In this document: piece after piece, positions 53,867 through 61,781 of the stretch
How positions within the stretch are numbered: position 1 is the stretch's first letter
Layout: every line of letters begins with the position of its first letter
Notes under the pieces: generated by a model
Seen by the model: the letters and a program-made list of their open reading frames with translations, nothing else
What the model was told of the DNA's origin: nothing
Databases searched by the model: none
Assembly (NCBI GenBank): GCA_016705005.1
Contig: JADIZB010000010.1
Coordinates: forward strand, 62,001 to 126,000
Direction: 5' to 3'
DNA length: 64,000 nucleotides
Source: Bacteroidales bacterium
GTDB lineage: Bacteria > Bacteroidota > Bacteroidia > Bacteroidales > Lentimicrobiaceae
Program-made: the position numbers and the translations under genes

Positions 53867-56350
53867 ATGGTAAAAAAATCAGAAGAAATCTTTCAACAGA
53901 AAACAGATTACAAAGATCTCATTTTCAAACTTCTGCGCCAGAAGCACTGGTTCATTATATCGGCTGTAGTATTTATTGGAATCACTTATATTTTCAATAA
54001 GCTGGCCGTTCCGCAATACCGCAACCAAACAGTCCTGCTGCTGAAAGAAGAAGAAAAGAATTCCTTCCTTACTTCACAGGATATCATGCAGGGTTTCGGT
54101 TTGTTTGGTGCAAACCAGAATATCGAGAATGAACTGGGTGTACTTCAGTCGTTTTCGCTGATCAACAGCGCAATAACACAGCTTAACCTGGAAGTCACTA
54201 TTTTTAAAGAGAATTACCATTTTGGCAATGTTTTGAAATATGACTTTCTGAAGGATGACAAGGAGATATATGGCAAACCTCCTGTTCAGATCAGCATTGA
54301 CAAATCAAACATCCAGCCCATCAACCTGCCCATCTATTTTAAGATACTGAACGACAAGGAGGTTATGATTGAGACTTTCGGTTTCAACGTTCAGATGTAC
54401 GATTATCTGGTTGATGATGTGGTTTTCCTGGCCGATACAGTCAGGATAAAGGGAGTTTACAAATTCGGCGATGAAATAAAAGGAAAGTATTTCAATTTCA
54501 AGGTTCACCTGCTCGACAAACAGTCAATTGCTCAATTACAAAAGGAAAAAACCTATTTTGTTTTCAATAACCTGAATGCCCTGACCTTAATGTCACAGGC
54601 ATCCATTTCTGCGGTCAATACGTCAAAAACATCATCGCTGGTGGTGATTACAATGTCGGGTGATAACAAGTATAAGATATCTGATTTCCTGAACACGCTA
54701 TCGAACGCCTACCTGGAGAGAAACCTTGAAAAAAAGAACAGGATCGCTATAAACACGGTCAAATTTATCGACAGTCAGATCAGTGAGGTATCTGACTCAT
54801 TAACTTTTGCCGAAAGCAAACTTCAGCGTTTCCGGACCAACAATCAGGTGATGGATATCAGTTATCAGGGACAACAGTCAATAGAACAGATGTCGCAACT
54901 CGAAAGTGAAAAGGCCATACTGATGGTTCAGCAGAAGTATTATAATTATATAAAGGGATATTTCGAGAAGAATAAAGATATGTCTGATCTGGTTGCTCCT
55001 GCATCAATGAACGTGCAGGATCCCCTGCTAAATCAGATGATTTCACAACTTATTACACTGAATTCCGAAAGGACCAACCTGCTCAACCAGGGGAATGTTA
55101 AGAATCTCAGATTAAATACCATTGAGGTTCAGGTTTCCAACCTCAAAAAAACGATCCTGGAGAACATTCTTAGCAATGCAGCAACAACTGATATTGCGCT
55201 TCAGGACATCAACAACCGTGCAGCCAAAATATCGAGTACCATGTCAAGGTTACCTTCAACTGAAAGACAACTTTTCGGCATAGAAAGAACCTTTAAACTT
55301 AACGACGCCATTTATACATTCCTGCTGCAGAAAAGATCTGAAGCGCAAATTGCCAGGGCTTCAAACACCCCTGATTATGAAGTAATTGATCCGGCAAGGC
55401 ATGTAACCACCGCACTTATTTATCCCAAGAAGACACTGAACTACATTATTGCAATACTAGCCGGGCTTGTTTTACCTTTTGTCATTATCGTACTTGGTGA
55501 TTTCTTAAACATGAAAATTACCAGTAAAAAGGAGATAGAGAATCTCTCTTCATTGCCGATCATCGGACATGTTTTTCACAATGACACCAAAAATAAGATT
55601 GTGATCTCCGAAGCGACCAATTCACCCATCTCCGAATCATTCAGAAGTATCCGTACCAACCTTCAGTTTTATTCAAGAGGTATTGATAAACAGGTAATTC
55701 TGATTACATCTTCTTACAGTGGTGAAGGCAAGTCCTTTATAGCACAGAACCTTGCTTCAGTTTTTGCCCTTTTTGGAAAGAAAACCCTTCTGATCGGGTT
55801 TGACCTGCGCAGACCCAAACTTTACCAGGATTTCAACCTGTCGAACAAAACAGGCATCAGCACAGCGTTAATCAACAAAGCTGCCATTTCCGAAATTATA
55901 CAGCCAACACTCATTCAGAATCTGGATTTCATTTCAGCAGGACCTATCCCACCTAACCCGCTCGAATTGATCGCATCTGAAAAAACCGATCAGGTGTTTT
56001 CGGAACTGAGAAAGATATATGATTACATCATCATCGATTCCCCTCCGGTAGGCGTAGTTTCAGATGCATACCTTCTGATGAAGTATTCCGATGTCAATCT
56101 TTATACTGTCAGACAAGGCTTTACCAACAAAGAAGCTTTTACCACGAATACCAAGCATATGCTTCAAAAGAATATCCCTCATGTAAGCATTGTAATTAAT
56201 GATGTAAAAGCAAGGGGTATGCTGTATGACTATGGCTATGAGTATACCTATTACGCTGAGGAAAAGAAAAAATCCTGGTACGATATCTTCAGGAAGAAAA
56301 AGCGTAAGACTTCTCCCGCAAAAAACAAAAAGAATAAAGTAAAGTCCTGA
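53867..56350 (+). CDS. Wzc-like polysaccharide co-polymerase and tyrosine kinase
   Basis: An 827-aa inner-membrane protein. An N-terminal Wzz domain with a first helix (about residues 28-46) and a periplasmic coiled-coil region (about 290-500) leads to a second helix (about 525-545) and a BY-kinase domain. Walker A is SSYSGEGKSFIAQNLA, Walker A' is GFDLRRPKLYQDF and Walker B is YDYIIIDSPPVGV. A Tyr-rich tail (YDYGYEYTYYAEE, then SWYDIF) is the autophosphorylation cluster. A Lys-rich C-terminus ends the protein. It regulates chain length and export with the Wza-like partner. No separate phosphatase (Wzb) is in the window. Confidence 0.92.
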   Translation: MVKKSEEIFQQKTDYKDLIFKLLRQKHWFIISAVVFIGITYIFNKLAVPQYRNQTVLLLKEEEKNSFLTSQDIMQGFGLFGANQNIENELGVLQSFSLINSAITQLNLEVTIFKENYHFGNVLKYDFLKDDKEIYGKPPVQISIDKSNIQPINLPIYFKILNDKEVMIETFGFNVQMYDYLVDDVVFLADTVRIKGVYKFGDEIKGKYFNFKVHLLDKQSIAQLQKEKTYFVFNNLNALTLMSQASISAVNTSKTSSLVVITMSGDNKYKISDFLNTLSNAYLERNLEKKNRIAINTVKFIDSQISEVSDSLTFAESKLQRFRTNNQVMDISYQGQQSIEQMSQLESEKAILMVQQKYYNYIKGYFEKNKDMSDLVAPASMNVQDPLLNQMISQLITLNSERTNLLNQGNVKNLRLNTIEVQVSNLKKTILENILSNAATTDIALQDINNRAAKISSTMSRLPSTERQLFGIERTFKLNDAIYTFLLQKRSEAQIARASNTPDYEVIDPARHVTTALIYPKKTLNYIIAILAGLVLPFVIIVLGDFLNMKITSKKEIENLSSLPIIGHVFHNDTKNKIVISEATNSPISESFRSIRTNLQFYSRGIDKQVILITSSYSGEGKSFIAQNLASVFALFGKKTLLIGFDLRRPKLYQDFNLSNKTGISTALINKAAISEIIQPTLIQNLDFISAGPIPPNPLELIASEKTDQVFSELRKIYDYIIIDSPPVGVVSDAYLLMKYSDVNLYTVRQGFTNKEAFTTNTKHMLQKNIPHVSIVINDVKARGMLYDYGYEYTYYAEEKKKSWYDIFRKKKRKTSPAKNKKNKVKS

Positions 56351-56935
56351 CAAACACAGAAAACCGGCGCACTAATCCGGGCTTTCAATTTCCGGCAATT
56401 CCTGCATGAATGACTGGCAGACAGGTTTATTATATCAATACGTAGTAAGTATGTCCCAAGCCGGAACAAATGGCCTTTTTACTTCGAAAAAGGAACAATC
56501 TTTCAATGCCCGAAAGAGAACTATGACCCTCGTTGTGCTTTGAGACAGATTCTTGTTTTGTGGACAAATTCCACAATCCGGGGAAAGAAAATTTAAAATC
56601 ATCCCTAATCTTATTAAGAATTATTATGAATTACATTCTCCTGACAGGGGAATGGTTGCTGCATTGCCTTTCAGAGCAGTAAAAACGACAAATAGAGGAT
56701 AATATATATTATTTATGACATCAATGGTCAGGTAGTGGCATAGTTTTCATAGTACAACAACCGGATTATACCGGCAATCAATGCCGTCGCTCCGGGATCA
56801 AGAGAATGAGGGGGATATCATTTAATTCATCTGTATATCATAAAAATCTGCAACCATGCGGATTACAGCGGTATGCACGTCTTCTCCCGGTTCATGAGCC
56901 AGAAACCAAATAACGAAACTAAACAACTAAACGAA
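56351..56935. other. Spacer before the first giant surface protein
   Basis: 585 bp without a gene. It contains the inverted repeat at 56558-56576, and an AT-rich stretch around 56695-56720. A short in-frame extension (56873-56935) upstream of the chosen ATG is judged untranslated leader. Confidence 0.5.
56558..56576. promoter_or_regulatory. Inverted repeat TTGTGGA-N5-TCCACAA
   Basis: Perfect 7-bp arms separated by CAAAT, about 360 bp before the giant protein gene. A regulator site is possible; nothing else supports it. Confidence 0.3.
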
Positions 56936-59900
56936 ATGAGGGATAAAGCAATCGTTGAAACCAGCACTGACTACAAAATCAAACTCAGGTTTTTGGTACT
57001 CACTATTCTTTTGGTGGTCTTTTATACAAGTTTACTTTTCAGTGCCACCATTTATATTGACCCTACTAATACTGCCACCGGACAAAACGGAACCATCCAG
57101 AACCCATACAACAGCTGGAACCAGGTTAGTTTTGTAAACGGAAATGTATATCTTCAAAAGCGTGGAACTACTTTTAATACTTCCGGCGAAATAGCCTTTA
57201 CCGGAAGAACCAATATTACTTTAGGTGCTTATGGCACAGGGAACAGGCCCCGTATAGTCAGTTCGGGAAGCGGATACATTGTCAGTCTTACCAGCGCCTC
57301 AAACTGCATTATTCAGGATCTCGAAATATCCTCATCAGGCAATGCAACGTCTGCCATTATGATCGATGGGTATGGCACAGCCATTTCAGCAAATAATCTG
57401 ATCAGTAATTGTGAATTACACAGCTGCGAATGGGGTATCAGGATCATATCCCAGGCTCCCGGAAACAGGATACTTAACTGCACTGTTCATAATACCGGTG
57501 ATGACGGAATTTATGCCAAGGACATTCTTGATATTGAAATAGGTTACTGTAATGTTTACGATGTGAACATGAAGTATTTTATAAATCCTGACCAGAGTTA
57601 TTCGCCCGGTGATTGTATTCAGCTGGTATCTCTTTATGATCTTGATTTTAACATACACCATAACACACTTGATCACAGCTCCTCCGGAAATAAATTCTGC
57701 TTTATCGTGGCAGGTGAGACCTATACCGGATTGGTTGAATACAACACCATGATCGGGAATGCAGGAAGTGTGACCAGCTGTCTTTATTTCGGACATACCT
57801 CGGGTACTGTTACCGTCAGATACAATACAATACAGGATGGAAACTATGGAATCTATTCCTATGTTTATAACCTTCAATTGCATTACAATAAGATTATGAG
57901 GAACTACCAGGGAGTTACTGTCATGTCAAACCACAATCTGACAGCCCTGAATAATGTATTCTACAACAACACAACAGCAAGTATCTCAAGCATCAGCAAT
58001 ACTTCCGTTACATCGAAAAACAACATTTTTTACCTTACAGGCAGCACTTCAAGAGCCTATAGCTGCAACAGTACCATAATCTCAAATTACAACAATTTCA
58101 ATACGCAGCAATCCAATTTTCTGAATAGTTACAGTACACTTGCCTCATGGCAATCAGGCACTGGAAATGATTTGAATTCATTTATTGCCAATCCTCTTTT
58201 CGTAAATCCGGCGATTGACAACCTCTGTCTTCAATCCAATTCACCCTGTGTGAACACGGGATCAAATGCCAATCTTTCAGCCGACTTTTATGGTACTCTT
58301 GTACCTCAGGGTAACAATCCTGATATAGGACATCATGAATACATCAATAATCAGGGAGGAACCAATCTGGCACCAGTAATTAATAACCAATCGTTTCAGA
58401 TTAATGAAAACAGTGCCAACGGCACAACCGTCGGAACAGTTACTGCAAGTGATCCGAATGCAGGGCAGACACTCACTTTTTCAATTACCAGCGGCAACAC
58501 CAACAGTGCTTTTTCCATCAATTCTTCAACTGGAACCTTAACAGTTGCCAACAGCCAGGCTTTAAATTATGAAACCATCACATCCTTTCCTTTGGTTGTC
58601 AGGGCAACTGACAACGGTACCGGGAACCTGTGGTCACAGGCTACAGTAACTGTCAATCTCAGCAATGTAAATGAATACCCGGTAATCGCGAATCAATCAT
58701 TCAGTGTTGTCCAGAATGCCGCCAATGGCACTATAGTCGGAACTGTTACCGCAACCGATCCGGATGCAGGGCAAACCCTTACTTATTCGATAACGGCAGG
58801 AAATACAGGTACAGCTTTCGCGATCAATGCATCAACCGGAAGGATCACTGTAGCCACTTCATCGGCCGTTGTTGCCGGTACCATCAACCTCACAGTGAGG
58901 GCAACCGATAATGGGAGCCCGGTACGCTATTCAGCCGCTACTGTTACAATTACTATTACATCAACCAATCTGGCACCGGTTATTTCAAATCAGGCATTCA
59001 GCCTTGTTCAATACTCTGCCAACGGAACTGTCGCAGGTAATGTGGTGGCTACCGATCCGAATGCAGGACAAACACTTACCTATGCCATTACTGCCGGAAA
59101 TACCGGCAATGCATTCTCGATTAATGCCCAGACCGGTTCGATTACGGTCAGCAACTCCACTGCATTATCACCACAAACGTTTTCACTCACTGTTAGGGTA
59201 ACAGATAACGGATCACCCAGTTTATACTCTCAGGCGACGATAACCATTAGTGTAACCACTCCGCCAAATCAGGCACCAGTTATATCGAACCAGTCATTCA
59301 GCCTTGTTCAGTACTCCCCGAATGGCACCGTTGCAGGTACCATGACAGCGACAGATCCAAATGCCGGCCAAACCATTACCTATTCCATTACAGGTGGAAA
59401 TACAAGCAGTGCGTTTTCAATTAATCCGGGTACAGGAGTCATCACAGTTATCAACTCATCAGTCCTTTCGCCTCGAACATTCTATCTTACAGTCAGAGCA
59501 ACCGACAACGGATCACCTGTTCTCTATTCACAGGCAACTGCAACCATTGTAATAACCACTCCTCCAAATCAGGCACCTGTGATTACCAATCAATCCTTCA
59601 GTGTTACAGGAAATGCCGCTACCGGGACAATGATCGGGACAGTGGTTGCAACCGACCCCAATGCCGGACAAACACTTTCGTACACGATAACTGCCGGAAA
59701 TACCAGCAATGCTTTCGCCCTCAATTCATCGAACGGTAATCTTACGGTGGCCAGCTCAACCGCTCTAAACCCCGGGACATACACACTCACAGTGAGAGCA
59801 ACCGACAATGGAAGTCCATCTATGTGGTCACAGGCCTCAATCACGATCACTGCTGTTCAGGCATCCAATCTGGCTCCGGTAATTGCAAACCAGTCTTTCT

Positions 59901-61387
59901 CAGTAAACGAAAATGCCGCCTATGGTATTCAGGTTGGTACAGTGGCGGCTACCGATCCTAATGTTGGACAAACATTAACTTACAGTATTATCAGTGGTAA
60001 CAGCAACAATGTGTTTGCAATAAACACGACCAATGGCAATCTGGTGGTTAATAATCCACTGGCGCTCAACTTTGAATATATACCTGTCTATTCATTGATA
60101 ATCAGGGTTACCGATAATGGTACTGGCAACTTATGGTCGCAGGCCACGATAACTGTGAATGTCAATAATCTGAATGAATCTCCGGCACTCAATCCGGTTA
60201 CTTTCTCTGTAACACAGTTTGCCCCGAATGGCACCCTGGTCGGAACAGCCACCGGAAGTGATCCCGATGTCGGTCAGTTGCTGAATTATCAGATTATTTC
60301 AGGAAATACTTCTGTCGCTTTTTCAATAAATGCAAATAATGGTGCTATTAGCGTTATCAACGCCCAGGCCCTGAATGTTAACCTGAATCCGGTTTTTTAC
60401 CTTACTGTCAGGTGTCAGGATAATGGTCAGCCATCACTCTATTCACAAGCCATCATTACGATTAACATTACCGCCCCGCCGGCAAACCAGCCGCCGGTTA
60501 TAGCCAATCAAACCTTTTCAGCCAATGAAAACATTCCTAACGGGACACAAATCGGCACAATTGTGGCCGTAGATCCCGATCAGGGTCAATCCCTGACCTA
60601 TAGTATAACCAGTGGAAATACAAATAATGCCTTTTTGCTGAATTCTTCAACCGGTATACTGACTGTAAATAATTCTTTAGTCATCAACTATGAATATATT
60701 TCTGAATTTTCACTGACCGTAAGAGTTACAGACAATGGAACCGGGAATTTGTGGTCTCAGGCTACAATAACAGTAAATCTCAATAACCTGAACGAAGCTC
60801 CGGTTCTGAATCTGAATACATTTAATGTGAATCAATTCGCCCCCAATGGCACTTTTGTAGGTGTTATCAATGGCAGTGACCCTGATCTGGGCCAAACTGT
60901 AACTTACCAGATAATATCAGGAAACACCTCCAATGCTTTCAACCTGAATTCAAGCAATGGTGCTCTGAATGTGGTAAACAGTTCTGCACTCAATATTAAT
61001 GTAAACCCGGTATTTTATCTGACTGTCAGAATCCAGGACAACGGCCAGCCTTCACTATATTCAACTGGTATATTCAGGATTGATGTTGTGGCAAATAAAA
61101 ATGAATTGGTTGCGACAGATAACCCCTGGAGTACAGAAGAGGAACTGCCTGAATTTATTCTATATCCCAACCCTACTACCGATGGATTTTTCAGAATAAA
61201 GTCAGATTCAGAGATCGAACACGCTGATATTCAAATATTCAACACAGCAGGTGGGTTAATCAGCGACAGCAGCTACGGGTCAGGAAAAATTACCCGGATT
61301 GATTTATCAGCACAACCGGTTGGAATCTATATTGTAAAAATTCTTTCCGGAAACCGTGTGGCCTCTTATAAATTAATAAAGAACTAA
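56936..61387 (+). CDS. Giant secreted beta-helix/cadherin-repeat protein with T9SS sorting domain
   Basis: A 1483-aa protein. A membrane-spanning signal (about residues 17-37) is followed by a parallel right-handed beta-helix (about 40-475, many N-rich turns such as IHHNTLDHSSSGNKF). Nine cadherin-like repeats of about 100 residues come next (about 477-1385; each has NQSFxVxxNAxNGTxVG, SDPNAGQTLTYSI and VRATDNG motifs). A C-terminal T9SS type A sorting domain (EFILYPNPTTDGFF, ending VASYKLIKN) closes the protein. The start at 56936 (MRDKAIVE) is preferred to an upstream ATG because its A-rich leader matches the paralogue. It is probably exported by T9SS to the surface and may bind or process the polysaccharide. 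Confidence 0.88.
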   Translation: MRDKAIVETSTDYKIKLRFLVLTILLVVFYTSLLFSATIYIDPTNTATGQNGTIQNPYNSWNQVSFVNGNVYLQKRGTTFNTSGEIAFTGRTNITLGAYGTGNRPRIVSSGSGYIVSLTSASNCIIQDLEISSSGNATSAIMIDGYGTAISANNLISNCELHSCEWGIRIISQAPGNRILNCTVHNTGDDGIYAKDILDIEIGYCNVYDVNMKYFINPDQSYSPGDCIQLVSLYDLDFNIHHNTLDHSSSGNKFCFIVAGETYTGLVEYNTMIGNAGSVTSCLYFGHTSGTVTVRYNTIQDGNYGIYSYVYNLQLHYNKIMRNYQGVTVMSNHNLTALNNVFYNNTTASISSISNTSVTSKNNIFYLTGSTSRAYSCNSTIISNYNNFNTQQSNFLNSYSTLASWQSGTGNDLNSFIANPLFVNPAIDNLCLQSNSPCVNTGSNANLSADFYGTLVPQGNNPDIGHHEYINNQGGTNLAPVINNQSFQINENSANGTTVGTVTASDPNAGQTLTFSITSGNTNSAFSINSSTGTLTVANSQALNYETITSFPLVVRATDNGTGNLWSQATVTVNLSNVNEYPVIANQSFSVVQNAANGTIVGTVTATDPDAGQTLTYSITAGNTGTAFAINASTGRITVATSSAVVAGTINLTVRATDNGSPVRYSAATVTITITSTNLAPVISNQAFSLVQYSANGTVAGNVVATDPNAGQTLTYAITAGNTGNAFSINAQTGSITVSNSTALSPQTFSLTVRVTDNGSPSLYSQATITISVTTPPNQAPVISNQSFSLVQYSPNGTVAGTMTATDPNAGQTITYSITGGNTSSAFSINPGTGVITVINSSVLSPRTFYLTVRATDNGSPVLYSQATATIVITTPPNQAPVITNQSFSVTGNAATGTMIGTVVATDPNAGQTLSYTITAGNTSNAFALNSSNGNLTVASSTALNPGTYTLTVRATDNGSPSMWSQASITITAVQASNLAPVIANQSFSVNENAAYGIQVGTVAATDPNVGQTLTYSIISGNSNNVFAINTTNGNLVVNNPLALNFEYIPVYSLIIRVTDNGTGNLWSQATITVNVNNLNESPALNPVTFSVTQFAPNGTLVGTATGSDPDVGQLLNYQIISGNTSVAFSINANNGAISVINAQALNVNLNPVFYLTVRCQDNGQPSLYSQAIITINITAPPANQPPVIANQTFSANENIPNGTQIGTIVAVDPDQGQSLTYSITSGNTNNAFLLNSSTGILTVNNSLVINYEYISEFSLTVRVTDNGTGNLWSQATITVNLNNLNEAPVLNLNTFNVNQFAPNGTFVGVINGSDPDLGQTVTYQIISGNTSNAFNLNSSNGALNVVNSSALNINVNPVFYLTVRIQDNGQPSLYSTGIFRIDVVANKNELVATDNPWSTEEELPEFILYPNPTTDGFFRIKSDSEIEHADIQIFNTAGGLISDSSYGSGKITRIDLSAQPVGIYIVKILSGNRVASYKLIKN

Positions 61388-61408
61388 CCCTGCCTTATCA
61401 TTATCGGG

Positions 61409-61445
61409 AAACGGCTGCCTTATCAGGTGGCCGTTTTGCTTTTTC
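61409..61445 (+). terminator. Intrinsic terminator after the first giant gene
   Basis: An 11-bp stem (AAACGGCTGCC, 61409-61419, with GGTGGCCGTTT, 61426-61436) with two G-U wobbles, a 6-nt loop and a T-rich tail. It separates the tandem paralogues. Confidence 0.72.
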
Positions 61446-61678
61446 TACCATTCATTTCAAAGCAACCAACCCTGTATCTTAAATACCGGAATGCTTTGAA
61501 TGTATAATGGTACTTCCTCTGGGTCACAGAACCCAATAATTTCATAGAATCTTGGTAATCAAACCTGTTTACAAGAAAATGAAAAGTAAAAAGCTGTGCT
61601 TTTACCGTTATTAAAATTCATTCAAAATAGAATAAAAATGACAAAAATGGGATTACCTTTTTAAAATTACCTGATAAT

Positions 61679-61692
61679 ACTTTGATCAAAGT
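61679..61692. promoter_or_regulatory. 14-bp palindrome ACTTTGATCAAAGT
   Basis: Perfect palindrome about 90 bp before the second giant gene start. It shares the TTTGATC core with 51272-51286. Possible operator; unproved. Confidence 0.35.
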
Positions 61693-61781
61693 TCAGAAAA
61701 AAAAGATTCTTGATCTGGTCTGAAAAAGACAAAAAACTACACTTACTCCATTTCTCACAACCAAACTAACAGAAAAGAAAG

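Larger units (their letters stand above)
61388..61781. other. Spacer between tandem giant genes
   Basis: 394 bp: the terminator at 61409-61445, the palindrome at 61679-61692 and no gene. No exact TAnnTTTG box is found; TACTTTG at 61678-61684 is one base short. Confidence 0.5.

Noticed and set aside
58366..61090. Repeated DNA inside the first giant gene as a mobile or satellite element
   Set aside because: The repetition is at the protein level (nine cadherin-like repeats in one frame), and DNA copies are diverged.
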